This document shows, one piece after another, positions 1-10,275 of a stretch of DNA of 64,000 nt; the first letter of the stretch is position 1; every line of letters starts with the position of its first letter. Both the position numbers and the translations under genes were made by a program. Under the pieces are notes generated by a model, which was given only the letters and a program-made list of their open reading frames with translations, did no database searches and had not been told where the DNA came from. Source of the stretch: Isochrysis galbana (Eukaryota; Haptophyta; Isochrysidales; Isochrysidaceae); assembly GCA_018136815.1 (NCBI GenBank), contig CM030931.1, positions 1,343,398 to 1,407,397 of the forward strand, given 5' to 3'.

Positions 1-1210
1 CAGCTTCTAACTCAGCCCTCAGCTGCTTGACACGTTGCACGTGTTTTTTAGATCGCTCATGATTTTGCCACTGGCGCAAGTTCTTGAAGTGCTTGTTGCA
101 TGCTGCGCAGTAAAAGGACTCAGCATCCTCAAGATCAAGCCCGACAGCCCCTTCCACAAAATCAAGTCCATAAGTATCGTTGGGAGTATTCATAGTAATG
201 GGTTCCGAGCTCGAGGATAGCCTCATAACGGTAGCAGCCTCGTCACCCTCTTCATTCTCATCCAAGCTACCGGAGCCCATGGCTACCGCCAGCTTGCCCC
301 TTGTGCACTTTCTACCTTTCTTCTTCTTAGACGCGCGCTCCTCGTCCCCCGAGTAGCTAGCAAGCAGCTCGTCTAACTGAGCCCCTGCTTCCGAGGCATC
401 CCAAGCGGCTGTCCGCTCGCGCCTCTCCTGGGCTCGCAGAGCGTCGTGTGCAGCTTGTCTCGCCTTGAGTTCAACTGCTACTCTCTCTGCTTGCGCCGCC
501 TTTTCGCGCTCCGCTGCCGCTAGATGCTCCATGTAGCGCTTATCGCGCTTCTTCACATATGCAGTCAACGCCCTAACACACTCATTGGCCTTCTTCCGAG
601 CACCTGCCCGCGCCTTCTCGTTCTCTTTCTCCATTGCACGGCGCACTTGTCGGTTGGCAGCTTGACGCGTGTCGTACGGATCAACAGATGTAAAGGTCTT
701 CGACGTGGAGAAGGATTCCCAGTACGCATAGAACCTGCGGATGTCAGTCCAGTTGGAGTAGTTGCCCCCCAGCTCGGGCGCCGGTGCACGCCCACGGGAA
801 CCGTGTTCGCGCTCTGCACGATCAAGAGTGGCAAAGACCTTCCCGTAGACGGAATAGAAAGAGTTGTTGTCGTCACCGTAGCCGGAATAGACGGAGGAGG
901 AGAAGTAGGCCCACAGGTCGAAACCCTCCTCGTCTAATCCATCGCCCTGAGCGCCCCCGGCTCTTCCACCACCCACATTGGAGGCGCCACGCAGGATGGC
1001 CTCACGGTGATCATCGTACCACGCACGCTCATGCTTGTCGCCGAGAACTGCGTAGCTGGCCTGTATCTCCTTGAACGTCTCAGTGGCGAGCTCGAGCTGG
1101 TGCATATTCTTGTCGGGGTGCCAGACAAGTGCCAGCTTGCGATAGGCCTTGCGCAGCCCCTCTTCATCCACATCCCTTTCCACGCCGAGTACCTCGTAGT
1201 GGCAGCGCAT
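1..1210 (-). CDS. DNAJC21: DNAJC21/JJJ1-type J-domain co-chaperone, N-terminal part
   Basis: Open without a stop from the ATG at 1210 to the window edge (403 codons), so the C-terminus lies outside. Residues 1-66 form a J domain with the Hsp70-stimulating HPD at 31-33 (context LVWHPDKN). A long charged helical region rich in K, E and R follows, then near residue 365 a C2H2 finger reading FYCAACNKHFKNLRQWQNH, the hallmark of the JJJ1/DNAJC21 family. In yeast and human this family recruits Hsp70 to late 60S pre-ribosomes to recycle export factors in the cytosol. The start is clear because the J domain begins three residues after the Met (MRCHYEVLGV). No intron is needed in the visible part. Family call is firm; ribosome-biogenesis role is by homology. 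Confidence 0.92.
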   Translation of the reverse strand, partial: MRCHYEVLGVERDVDEEGLRKAYRKLALVWHPDKNMHQLELATETFKEIQASYAVLGDKHERAWYDDHREAILRGASNVGGGRAGGAQGDGLDEEGFDLWAYFSSSVYSGYGDDNNSFYSVYGKVFATLDRAEREHGSRGRAPAPELGGNYSNWTDIRRFYAYWESFSTSKTFTSVDPYDTRQAANRQVRRAMEKENEKARAGARKKANECVRALTAYVKKRDKRYMEHLAAAEREKAAQAERVAVELKARQAAHDALRAQERRERTAAWDASEAGAQLDELLASYSGDEERASKKKKGRKCTRGKLAVAMGSGSLDENEEGDEAATVMRLSSSSEPITMNTPNDTYGLDFVEGAVGLDLEDAESFYCAACNKHFKNLRQWQNHERSKKHVQRVKQLRAELEA

Positions 1211-1803
1211 CGCCACTGGCGCGCGAGCCAATTCTGCTCCTCTCTTGACTCTCCGGCGAGAGGGCTGCGTGCACCCTCTGCCTACTCTCCCGCTCTTTTC
1301 CCTCTCTCGATTCCCACACACATAATAAACTTTACCTACTCCTACGTGGGGGCCTCTCACTGCCTCGCTTCCCGTCCCTCAGCAAAAGGGTACTCCTACT
1401 AGTATCTTAGAAGTATGTACTCTACCTCCCTCGCCAACTCTGTGCTCTAAATATGTGTTCGCACAAACTTGGGCTTTCCCTTCTATTCGGGTAGATAGGA
1501 ATGCCCTGACGGCCCTGATTTAAGGTACTGCGGGGTTTCACAGTAACATCAACGCCCATTCATACCGCGCGCGATCTGGATTCTTCTCTATGGCTTTCGC
1601 TCTGTCGCTCTGTCGCTGCTTGCATCACGCCCATCGCGTCTTCATCCTGTTAGCCCAACCGCCCCTCTCCGCCTCTCCGTCCGTTTACGAACGTAAACGG
1701 AGCTCGTTTCTCGTTCCTCACCGGCTTCCTTCTTCCTTCCATCCATCATCCATCATGGGGGTTGCCGGTTGCTAACCCCCTTGCTCTCCCTCTGCTATCA
1801 CAC
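1211..1803. other. intergenic, no gene seen
   Basis: Upstream of the DNAJC21 start. Pyrimidine-rich and low in coding signal. It contains a 9-bp inverted repeat around 1682-1701 (CCGTTTACG-AA-CGTAAACGG) similar in core to one at about 31083-31104. Presumably holds the DNAJC21 promoter, but no element can be named. Confidence 0.5.
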
Positions 1804-2315
1804 AACTAAGTTTATACTCAGTTCGCTCATGGGGCATGGGCATGGGCATGGGGGGGCACGAGCCCCCCCCTCTCTCCACTCCTCCCCTACCATGGGGGAG
1901 GAACCACCCATGCTCTTGGCATGCCTGATGGCTTGCCAGGAGCAGACTGCCATGCTGACCCACTCTCTCCCTGGCAGGCTCGCCTGCCTCGCGCGTCCTG
2001 GCCTGTCGTGACCAGCCCATCGGATGGCCCATCGCTCCAATCCCCCCTCCCCCCCTGGTGGACAGGCAGACAGATGCAGATTGGGGGCCCTTAGGCGCAG
2101 GAGCGCCAGCGAGGGAGAGGCAGGGGAGGCCAGGGCCCAGCCCCAGCCTCCTCTGCCCCCTGAGCCCCTGAGCTGGCCTCCAGGAGCCTCCAGGGGTCGC
2201 CAGGGGCATCTGCAGGCCTGTCGCAGGCGCGCCATCGCGCGTGCTTGCAGGAGCAGGAGAGGGGAGAGAGAGCGCGGAGAAGGGGGTGGGCGGAGCTCGA
2301 GCTCCGCCCACCGAA
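1804..2315 (+). repeat. dispersed repeat family A, copy 1
   Basis: Begins with the imperfect palindrome AACTAAGTTTATACTCAGTT (1804-1823), then a G/C-run hairpin, the block GGCATGCCTGATGGCTTGCC, and ends in a near-perfect hairpin GGGCGGAGCTCGAGCTCCGC at 2289-2310. Related copies lie at 25036-25400 and 39121-39603 (+) and at 22600-23023 and 26930-27153 (-). Every copy has the same palindromic end. Non-coding; short ORFs on both strands are composition artefacts. Could be a SINE or a foldback MITE; no flanking duplication was identified. Confidence 0.7.
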
Positions 2316-2364
2316 AAATAGGTAAGTCCCGCACCTGTTTACGTTTACAGGTTAAGTCGAGGTA

Positions 2365-2388
2365 GTGTTCCATCGAGTATGGGGCAGA
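2365..2388 (+). repeat. left terminal inverted repeat
   Basis: Pairs with 6381-6404 at 22 of 24 positions; starts GTGTTCCATCGAGTATGGGG. Mismatches are at positions 13 and 20 of the repeat. Confidence 0.7.
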
Positions 2389-2506
2389 AAAGAAGTCGGT
2401 ATGTCACCTATGGGGAATTTCCCATAATATTAAAACAGACGTTGTTCAGGGAAACTATTTTTTAATAAAAGGCCCCGCGGAGACGCGCATAGCAGCTTTC
2501 ACCTTT

Positions 2507-2577
2507 GACACAAAAGGAGCTTCAGACAGGCGAGGTTTGGGGGTTATCCAACCCGACCTACTCGACATCGGCCATGT
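2507..2577 (+). repeat. internal direct repeat, left copy
   Basis: About 70 bp starting TTGACACAAAAGGAGCTTCA recurs in the same orientation at 5979-6052 with few changes (a TCA insertion and three substitutions). The pair brackets the ORF-bearing core of the 2365-6404 element. Confidence 0.8.
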
Positions 2578-2667
2578 GTGACGGGTTTTATGAGGCTGCA
2601 CGCCGTGCGTCCGCCAGTCCCATCGCAGCGTCCCAGCGGGCCCAACACTGGCCGTTGGCGCAAGAAT

Positions 2668-3039
2668 TCATTTCACTTTTTTGGCGACATCTTGCAACGT
2701 CCGCTCCGCGCTCTCGGTGAGTTTCATTGTTCTTGTCTTGAAAAAACGCCAACCCTTCCGTATCCAAGTTATCAGCAGGACAAGGAGGATCAACGCGGCA
2801 GCCGCTCCAGCGCCAATTCCGCCCCCTTTCCACCCCAACATAAGAAATCCCAGTACGGCGGCAGGGAGTCCAATGAGCGCATACAAGGCCACGACACCGG
2901 TGATCATGTCTCCCAGCTGCTCGACGTCGTAATAACCATTGTTTTCATGGACGTAAACCCGCATTATGCACGTTTGTATACCATCGCAGAAAAAATACGA
3001 AGAAGATTCCAATGGCGACTCGGGGGCCGGCGCGCTCAA
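2668..3039 (-). CDS. small two-TM membrane protein, unrecognised
   Basis: 123 codons. A Met at residue 26 (MRVYVHENNGYY) is an equally good start, giving 98 residues. Two hydrophobic segments are separated by a short Gly-rich hinge: ITGVVALYALIGLPAAVLGF and, after LGWKGGGIGAG, AALILLVLLITWI. The tail is basic and amphipathic (RKGWRFFKTRTMKLTESAER). The 25 residues before the second Met are low complexity. It lies divergently from the plus-strand ORF inside the 2365-6404 element. Small membrane proteins of this build are common among virion and mobile-element proteins, but no family can be named. Confidence 0.5.
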   Translation of the reverse strand: MSAPAPESPLESSSYFFCDGIQTCIMRVYVHENNGYYDVEQLGDMITGVVALYALIGLPAAVLGFLMLGWKGGGIGAGAAAALILLVLLITWIRKGWRFFKTRTMKLTESAERTLQDVAKKVK

Positions 3040-3515
3040 AAAAGGGTTCCATCAAATATTAAAATAGACCTTACCATCATTTGCCTTTTCAAAAAAGGGT
3101 ATAGACGGGGCCCATGATATTAAAATAGACGCTGTTCAGGGAAACTATTTCTTTTTAATAAAAGGCCCCGCGGAGAGACCTACGGGGAAATTCCCCATAA
3201 TATTAAAATAGACTTCATGTAGTATACCAGGTAAACTTTTTTTATCAATAACTCGGCGTTCACCCCAGTTGCAATCAGGTGCGCGCACGGCGTGGAACCT
3301 TCGCCTAGGTGGAGATTTTCCGCCAGGTGCACGCCGTGCGCGCAGATAGCTATGCGTGCGCATAGGAGTTTGATGAGTCTGCACGCCGCCGTGCGCCGGG
3401 CGCGATGTGCAGCGGGTCCTCCGCGGGGACGCCGTGCGTGTTTCCGCGGGGGGGGGAGGGGAGGGGAGCGGGGCCCCCGCGGAGACGCCGTGCGTGCGCA
3501 TAGCAGCTTTCGCCT

Positions 3516-5630
3516 ATGTGCGTGCGCATAGCAGCTTTCACCTATGAGACTGCACGCCGTGCGTCCACCCGTTCCGCGGGGGGGAAGTGGGCGTGGTGGC
3601 GAGTGGGCACCCCGGGGGCACCCCTTGGGACCGCCGATTACTATTACCGTATGAGGCCGAAAGACTTACGTAAACAGGGGGTGCCCGGGCGGGAGTCGAA
3701 GAAGTCAGGGGGGGGAGGGGCAGAGGGAAGTCGCCTCGCCTACACGCCTCACCCGAGAGAGAGAAGGCCCCTGCTGCCCTTCCCTCCTCTTCACCTTCCA
3801 GCTCCTCTCTCTCTCTCTCTCGTCCTCGGTCTCCCTGACGATGGTGGCGACTCGGCGCGCATCCGCACGGGCATCTCTCCTCTCTTCGCGCTCTCCGGCC
3901 CGCTGGCCGCGCTCGTCTCGTACGACCCTGGCACCTGTCGACTGGGCGCCGAGCGCAAGCGCTGCACGCACGACTCGTTCCTCCTCCTCCTCCTCCTCCC
4001 GTACACGTGCCGGAGGCCGTCTCGACGCACGGCGCGCAGCCACCCGTGCAGTCGTAGCCGTAGTCGGCCGGTGTGTCCCGGTCGAGCGCCGGGTCGATGT
4101 AGAAGCGCCCGCACGGCGGTGACATCTGGTAGCACCACTCGTTGGCGCGGTGGCCGCGCAGCAGCTGCAACCCTTCACGGAAGCTCAGGTCCGGGCACGC
4201 GGGAGGTGACGGTGGCGGTGGCGGTGACGGAGGCGCCGGAGGCGGCGAGGGAGGAGCACACGGCGTACCGCTCTCCGCCGTGCGCACTGCCTGCAGTGCC
4301 GGACACGGCAGCGCCTCCTCCTGCTGCAGCAGCGCCTCCTCCTGCTGCAGCAGCGCCTCCTCCCGCCGCACCAGCTCCTCCTCCCGCCGCACCAGCTCCT
4401 GCCGCAGCTCCTGTCCCCGCCGCGAACTCCCTCACCGAAGAGACGCCGGCAACTACCTCTCAGGCCTCCAATTCCGTCGAGTCTCGCGCAGAACAACCAC
4501 CACAAGAGGAGGAACAAGAGGAGGAGCACCGCGCACAAGAGGAGGAGCACCGCGCACAAGAGGAGGAGGCGCTCCCTCCTGTGGCTCCTCCTTGGGGATG
4601 TGGCGAAGGCCCCTCACAACAAGAAGGCCACCAAGAAGAAGGGAACCGGCGCCTGCAAGAGGCTGAGCGCCGCGCCAAGCAGATAGAGCGCCGCCTTGAG
4701 GAGGCGGAACGCCGTCTCAAAGAAGAGGCGGAGGGCCATCAAGAGGCGAAGCGCCGCGTCACAGAACTCGAGTCGCAGCAATGCGCACCAGCCGAGGACA
4801 ACCCCCCAGGCGAGGAGGAGGAAACAAGCGGCGCAGGAACGCGCCGCGCGGCAAAGCGCCGCGCAGAAGACACCGAAGTTCTCGTGTGCGATGACAGCGA
4901 CAACCCCGTCTGGAAGCAGATCCGCGCTCTCAAGGCCAGCATCGATGTCAAAATGGCCAACATTCGCGCCACCAAGGAGCAGATCAAGGACCGAGTCGAG
5001 CGCCTTGCTGCCATTCAAGCGGCCGACAACGCCGCAACACAAAGGAGCGACCCCAAGAAGAAGCACCACGTCGACGTCGTCGACCGCATGTGCCGCTTCT
5101 GCTACCTTTTTGAGAACGATCTCATCAAATACGACGAATCGGATCGAGCCTACGTCGATTTCATCCTCTTCGAGAAGAAGGTTGACTCTCTCGGCAAGGG
5201 CGCCCTCGAAGACGACGATATGCGCTACCTCAACTTCGAACGGTACCGCCTCGTCGACCCCAAACGTGGCGACAACAAGAAGTGGGGCATGCGCTTCCGC
5301 GCCTACGACGTCTTTGTCGCCAAAGAGGGCTCCATGCCCGTCACCGTCTACCTCAACAAACATTCCCGAGGGACCGAGGAAGACCTCCTCGAACGCTTTG
5401 ACACATCCGGCACCCAAAAGTTTGTGATGTCAGTCGCGAATCAGCTCCAACGCCCCTATCGCACACCTCCCAAGGCGTGTGAGGTCCTGTACGCCTACCG
5501 CGGAAAACGCGTGGTCTACACACAGGACAAGTTTGCAAAGTGGAATGGCATCTGCACTGACTGCGAGACTCAGCGACCCTCGTGGAAAAAGCAGGTGGAG
5601 TGGGGAGGCATCACCAAACCCTTCATCTGA
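3516..5630 (+). CDS. coiled-coil protein with unrecognised C-terminal domain
   Basis: A 704-codon open frame. The first 260 codons are low complexity and probably not translated; the Pro/Ala tract at 4300-4420 reads antisense as EEALLQQ repeats, so that part is ambiguous. From about 4440 the frame looks coding: a Glu/Gln/Arg-rich coiled coil (repeats of QEEEHRA and RRLEEAE), a basic patch near AAKRRAEDTEV, then a compact domain of about 190 residues with CRFCYLFENDLIKYDESD, Trp and Tyr positions and the late pair CTDCETQRPSW. The cysteines could bind metal. The stop is followed by sequence conserved with the element end. No family recognised; not transposase-like. Start cannot be fixed. Confidence 0.5.
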   Translation: MCVRIAAFTYETARRASTRSAGGKWAWWRVGTPGAPLGTADYYYRMRPKDLRKQGVPGRESKKSGGGGAEGSRLAYTPHPRERRPLLPFPPLHLPAPLSLSLVLGLPDDGGDSARIRTGISPLFALSGPLAALVSYDPGTCRLGAERKRCTHDSFLLLLLLPYTCRRPSRRTARSHPCSRSRSRPVCPGRAPGRCRSARTAVTSGSTTRWRGGRAAAATLHGSSGPGTREVTVAVAVTEAPEAAREEHTAYRSPPCALPAVPDTAAPPPAAAAPPPAAAAPPPAAPAPPPAAPAPAAAPVPAANSLTEETPATTSQASNSVESRAEQPPQEEEQEEEHRAQEEEHRAQEEEALPPVAPPWGCGEGPSQQEGHQEEGNRRLQEAERRAKQIERRLEEAERRLKEEAEGHQEAKRRVTELESQQCAPAEDNPPGEEEETSGAGTRRAAKRRAEDTEVLVCDDSDNPVWKQIRALKASIDVKMANIRATKEQIKDRVERLAAIQAADNAATQRSDPKKKHHVDVVDRMCRFCYLFENDLIKYDESDRAYVDFILFEKKVDSLGKGALEDDDMRYLNFERYRLVDPKRGDNKKWGMRFRAYDVFVAKEGSMPVTVYLNKHSRGTEEDLLERFDTSGTQKFVMSVANQLQRPYRTPPKACEVLYAYRGKRVVYTQDKFAKWNGICTDCETQRPSWKKQVEWGGITKPFI

Positions 5631-5978
5631 CCACTGTACCTTGTCCGGGTTTTAACGTCATGTGCGACAGACGTCCCTTTCTCCAAACACCTGAGCATAG
5701 ACACTGTGGCCTATTTCCGTGACATAATCCTTGGTACCCAGCAAGCAGCATTTGCAAGAATTTACAGCGGATGTGATTGCTTCACGTGCTCTGATATCCA
5801 TTGTATTATTGCCATCATGGGTAAAAAAACTTTTCGCACACACCGTAAGTTTCGTTACCGAAATGCTCCCCTAAAGACGTGTAACGAAACTTTTTGACGT
5901 GAGGCAAGCGTCCACTCAGATTTCAGAGGGTACGATTCGGAAGGCAGGCTCACAAAATCGATGAGGATGTATGAGGGT

Positions 5979-6052
5979 TGACACAAAAGGAGCTTCATCA
6001 GACAGGCGAGGTCTGGGGGTTATCCAATCCGACCTACTCGACATCGGCCATG
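5979..6052 (+). repeat. internal direct repeat, right copy
   Basis: Copy of 2507-2577 in the same orientation. It is followed by about 180 bp without coding signal and then by the downstream module at 6231-6340. Confidence 0.8.
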
Positions 6053-6230
6053 GGCCACGCTGATTGGGCGAAAAATGCTTGCAATCGGCTCATGCGCTTG
6101 ATGCCACACCTCGAAGTGGAGGGAGGAGGATCGGCAAGGTTTCTTCTGGGCCAGGTGTCTCCGCAGATGCTTGCGCACAGACGTGTAGCAGAGGAGCCCA
6201 TCGTCTCAATGATGTGTGTGTGACTATAAT

Positions 6231-6340
6231 GGGGGGACCCTCTTCGGAGGGGTGAACTCCCTCCAGTGTGACTGAAACTAGTCGTGGAATACTTGTATGT
6301 GTTTCGTGACGGGTTTTAAAGTCAATTCAAATTGTAATAC
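6231..6340 (+). repeat. shared downstream module, copy 1
   Basis: Reads GGGGGGAC..TCTTCGGA..., then AGTGTGACTGAAA and GTTTCGTGACGGGTTTTAA. The same order of blocks occurs on the minus strand at about 44360-44460, within the 3' flank of another gene. It lies just inside the right TIR. May hold a transcription end signal or be a mobile-element end. Confidence 0.55.
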
Positions 6341-6380
6341 ATTATAAACGGGGATGGGGACAGTCGATGGCTCAAACAAG

Positions 6381-6404
6381 TCTGTCCCATATTCGATGGA
6401 ACAC
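6381..6404 (-). repeat. right terminal inverted repeat
   Basis: Reverse complement starts GTGTTCCATCGAATATGGGA and pairs with 2365-2388. It directly abuts the truncated gag sequence that begins at about 6405. Confidence 0.7.
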
Positions 6405-6440
6405 GGCTTCGGGACTGAGGACGCCGCCAGCCCGGTAGGC

Positions 6441-6548
6441 GGCTTCAGCCCGTCAGCACCTCTGAAGTCGTCTCCTCCGCCGCGCCTGCCGCCGGCATGC
6501 ATCCTTCCTCATTGCCCTCAGGCCCTATGGGCCAGCCCAATTCGTCAG
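6441..6548 (+). repeat. gag-derived module, copy 1
   Basis: The stretch from GGCTTCAGCCCGTCAGC to CCCAATTCGTCAG also occurs at 11297-11411 and 32381-32492 (+) and 31170-31262 (-). In this copy the left half of the hairpin is lost. Confidence 0.8.
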
Positions 6549-7216
6549 GTGTAGAATCCTATCCGGTGCGTCCCGCGCTGGACGTCTCAATGGGGGTCAC
6601 CCCCACCTCTGCAGAGTCGGGCATCATGCCTGCCCTGCCCCCTTTCTCCTCTTCGGACGGTCATCCACCACCACCTTCACAGGGGGAGGTGATGCCCTCC
6701 CTCGCCTCTCCTCCTGATCTCTCTGCGGTGCCTCCGCCATCATCTCCGCCTTCACCGCCGGAGTCCGTCGGAGACGGGTCCAAGCCCGAGTCTTTCCAGG
6801 GTGAGGATAATCCTCTGGAGGGATCCCTCCACTCGTCCCGCGCATGCCTCGAGGCACCGCCACCCCTGCCATCGGACTCGGAGGCCGCCTATGAGCCCTA
6901 CCATCCCTCGCTCGAACGCCTCTCGGTCGCCTCGGTCGCCCCAAGTCAGCCGTCTCGTTGTGAGGAGGCCCCGGGCCTGCTGCCCGACTCCCTTCTTCAT
7001 CTCTCTCCTTCTCCACCGTCTGCTACGGTCCCGCCGCCAACTTCTTCGGCTTCACCGGGGCTCAACCCCGTCGAGCTGCGCTATATCGAGCTCATGCAGT
7101 CCATGGCCGCGCAATTCTCTCAGCAGCTCGCCGCGGTCACCAACGCGATCGAGCGGGGCCGACTCCCTCCCGCTCCAGTCCAGGCAACCAGCCCGCCCGT
7201 TGGTTACACACCATGA
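6497..7216 (+). pseudogene. gag fragment of Ty3/gypsy element
   Basis: 239 codons, Pro/Ser-rich (disordered), ending in a short helical segment with ELRYIELMQSMAAQFSQQLA. By position, before an RNase H/integrase ORF and after sequence that elsewhere follows an LTR, this is the N-terminal part of Gag. No capsid fold or CCHC knuckle remains because the internal deletion joins this frame directly to the end of RNase H at about 7213. The last codon overlaps the next Met (ATGA). The true start is probably further upstream, in a frame seen intact in the partial copy at 11241. Confidence 0.65.
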
Positions 7217-9525
7217 AGGACACCGTCCAGGGTGGGCCAGCGTCGCGCCTGATGCGATGGGCGCTCAAGTTGTCCGAGTATCGCTTCACCGTCGAGCACA
7301 AGCCGGGCGCTAATCACAAAGACGCGGATGGCGTGTCACGCTTGGTGGCGGCAGACGATGGGACGTCGGAGACGTCCGCTCCTAAGCAGGGGGGTGGGCA
7401 GCTGCTAGCCGCCGTCGTTCCTAGCTCTCGCTCCACCACGGCATCGGATGGGCAGTCGCCAGCCGTCGTTGCCTCTCGTTCTCGTACCACCACGGCATCC
7501 AGTCTGCAAGCTGACGAACGGTCGTCCAGATTGTCCTCTACGACCAGGGATTCTATCAACCTCTCCTACCTCGACGTCGGTACACCTAACGCCGAGGCGC
7601 TCAAGGAGGCACAGGCCGAGGACCCCGACTGCCACGACCTCATTCGCTTCCTCTCCGCGTCTCCTCACAAACCCGATCTCGATCACCGTCGCTTGCGTTG
7701 GCTTAGTCGCGAATCTTCGCGATGCCTGTTGCGATCAGGACTACTCTATCGACGAGTGCCGACGAGAGACGGCGAGAAGCTCTGCCTCTACGTGCCGAAG
7801 ACGATGCGCCGCGCCTACCTCGAAGCCTTTCACGACCACCTGTGCCACCTCGGCGACAACCGAATGGCGCGCCTTTTACGCGACCGATATTTTTGGCCTG
7901 GCATGAACGCAGACGTCTGTGAGCACGTTCGCCAATGCCACGAGTGCACCTTAGCTAAGCCTCCCTTCCGTCACCTCGCAGATCCGAAGGGACCGCAGGT
8001 CGGCGCCTATCCGTTCGACATCGTCTTTTGCGACGTCGTGTCGATGGCTCCCACGCACGACTTCATCAAGGGCTCTCGAGGCTTCGACAAGCTCCTCGTT
8101 TTCGTAGACTCGCTCACTCGTTGGATCGAGGCGGCCCCTCACAACGGCGACCCCTCGAGTGCCGACGCTCTTCACGCCTTCATGTCGTACGTCGTTTCTC
8201 GGCACGGAGTACCAAGGCAACTTCGCTCGGACTCCGGCAGCAATCTCGCTAGTCAACTCACCTCGATCATCCTCGAGCGCACCGGCACCGACTTGCGGCC
8301 GAGCACACCTCATCATCACGAGAGCGTGGGCCTGGTCGAACGAGCTCAGCAAACATTGATCAACATGGCTCGCGCTACTGATGAAGGCGGCGGTCATTGG
8401 GTCGATCATCTCCCGTTCTTTCTAATGAGCATGCGCGCTTCCGCCAATCGCATTACCCGCATGTCGCCTGCTGCCTTGCTCTATGGCCGTGAGCTTCGCC
8501 TGCCTGCACAGCTTTCTGATCCACCTGACACTGGCCCGCCTCCCGAGTTACCTCAGGAAATTCGCTCGTACGCTTGGAAAATGCATTGTCGTTTAAAGGC
8601 GGCGTGGGCCGCGGCTTATGATGCAACTTTAGAATCTCAAGCCGACGCACTCGCTGACACACTACGCACTCACTCTCCCCCTATCCAATTTGCCCCAGGT
8701 GATAGGGTGGTTCGCAAGATTCCAGGACACCGCAACAAGCTCCTCTACCACTACAGCGGACCATACCGCATTGCTGAGGCGCTTGGCGCTGGCCGCTACC
8801 GACTACGCGACCAAGAAAATCGCCTCCTCTCCGAGGAGGTGCATGTGACTAACCTCCGTCCCTACTATACCCTCACAGATGAAGATCCTGTCCAAACAGA
8901 TGAGTATCTGGTGGATTCACTCCTTGACCGCAAGGGTCGAGGTGATTCCAGGCAGTATCTCGTCAAGTGGCGTGGTTACGCGAAAGCTGCGGCCACATGG
9001 GAGCCGCTAGCCGAATTGCTTCGCCGCTGCGAGTCGCTCGTCACCGCCTATGATGATGCTCACCCCTTCCCGCCTCTTCGTAAGCCTCAGATGAGAAAGC
9101 GGGCTGCAGAATCACAATCTCAGACCGTCTCAGCCCCGCCGACGTCGCACGCGATCGAAGCTCCCGTGGGATCCGAGACCACCGGCTTGGATCATCAGGC
9201 CCCGCGCCGCTCGCCTCGCCTCGCACCGTCCTCGCACAGTGGCCCCATTGCTCATGTCTCCCATTCGCCCGTCTCAGCCCGCCCGTCTGTTGCCAACCCT
9301 GCAGGTCCAATGATGCGGCCGCAGCACGCGGTCTTCGTCCTCGGGCAGTGGTGGTACTCGTCGGGGTCGTCGCGCGGTTCCCCGTGGTTTGGCTCCCACG
9401 CATTTGCGCACGCTGCCCTTGCCTCGCCTACCTTCGTTCGCTGTCGCTCCGAGGCTCTCGCACGCCTGTCGCCATCGGATCGCACCCTCGTCTCTCTCCT
9501 CGATACACCCTCTGCGTTCTTCTGA
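7213..9525 (+). pseudogene. Ty3/gypsy pol fragment: RNase H tail, integrase, chromodomain
   Basis: 770 codons. Residues 10-45 are the end of RNase H (FTVEHKPGANHKDADGVSRL). An HHCC zinc finger follows near residues 200-245 (HDHLCHLG... CHEC), then the integrase core with the DDE triad: Asp in DIVFCDVVSM, Asp in LRSDSGSN and Glu in GLVERAQQT. After a basic linker a chromodomain runs from EYLVDSLLDRKGRGDSRQYL through KWRGYAKAAATWEP, which in chromoviruses steers integration to marked chromatin. The frame is intact and the catalytic residues are present, so the integrase part could fold. Protease and RT are deleted, so it cannot support its own copying. Confidence 0.92.
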
Positions 9526-10069
9526 CAGTCGCGACTGTCACGCCCCTTCAGATATCTCTCAACGCCGTCGTTTACGTTTGATCGCGGTACGGGAACGTAC
9601 GGGAATTCTTTTCCAGTTCCCCCCCGCGGTCGCCGAATTTTCCCCCCCGCGGCCGCCGAATAGTTTCCCCCGCGGGAAGAGAGGTATGGCTCGCCCCCCT
9701 TTCGACCACGGAGGATGGATCTCCCTCCCCTTTCGCTGCGCTCTGTCAGGAGACCCCCGTACCTCGTCGTTAAGCTCGCGCGTGACGTGCCGAGCCCGTC
9801 GCGATATCTCGCCGCCTTTCGCCGTTGGCTGTTCGACTACTCATATATCGAAGAACAGGAGACGCCGCGTTGTGACTTGGGTGCCGCCACACCGCCCAAA
9901 CATCCAGGTAAAACTCTCGTAAAAGAGAGAAGGGGATGGGTTGCAGCGTTGAGTCCTGCGGTCTGCCGCGCCGGCCGCCGATTCTACACCTTATCGTCCG
10001 GACGGGTGTGGTACTTCCTGTCTCTTCGATCGTCGCGCACTATTCTTATAGTTCGTCGTTCGCCGTTCG

Positions 10070-10275
10070 TCGTTCGTTCTTCGATTCTCGATTCTCGATT
10101 CTCGTCGTTCCGCGTTCTTCGTTTCTCGTTCTTCGATTCATCGTCGATTCTCGATTCTCGTCGTTCCGCGTTCTTCGTTTCTCGTTCTTCGATTCTCGAT
10201 TCTCGTCGTTCCGCGTTCTTCGTTTCTCGCTCTCGATTCTCGATTCTTGTCGTTCCGCGTTCTCCTCGGTCCTCG
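10070..10275 (+). repeat. tandem repeat in the retrotransposon 3' region
   Basis: Three to four imperfect units of about 54-60 bp built on TCGATTCTCGTCGTTCCGCG TTCTTCGTTTC. The long open frames here (for example 9936-10856) come from the repeat. A reverse-complement fragment of the adjacent sequence lies at 21943-22005. Confidence 0.75.

Larger units (their letters stand above)
2406..3240 (+). repeat. subterminal ATATTAAAAYAGAC motif cluster
   Basis: Four copies of ATATTAAAA(T/C)AGAC occur near 2424, 3055, 3116 and 3198. Two sit in longer repeats that continue with GTTCAGGGAAACTATT and AATAAAAGGCCCCGCGGAGA. Such clustered motifs near one end of an element can be transposase-binding repeats or promoter elements; which is unknown. 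Confidence 0.55.
2365..6404. mobile_element. 4.0-kb TIR-bounded element with two unrecognised ORFs
   Basis: The ends are 24-bp terminal inverted repeats (2365-2388 and 6381-6404) matching at 22 of 24 positions and beginning GTGTTCCATCGA. Inside are a 123-residue two-TM ORF on the minus strand, a 704-codon ORF on the plus strand whose C-terminal 250 codons look genuinely coding, four copies of an ATATTAAAAYAGAC motif near the left end, and a 70-bp direct repeat near both ends. No transposase, integrase or polymerase is recognisable. No clear target-site duplication flanks it. It could be a non-autonomous DNA transposon with cargo or a remnant of an integrated small DNA virus; the sequence does not decide. 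Confidence 0.6.

Noticed and set aside
3538..4392. 284-codon minus-strand frame with a Cys-rich patch (CYQMSPPCGRFYIDPALD)
   Set aside because: Locally coding-like, but it mostly overlaps low-complexity sequence; not strong enough to call over the plus-strand frame.
4614..5417. 267-codon minus-strand frame opposite the 704-codon ORF
   Set aside because: Hydrophobic Val/Leu pattern typical of the antisense of an Asp/Glu/Lys-rich coding strand.
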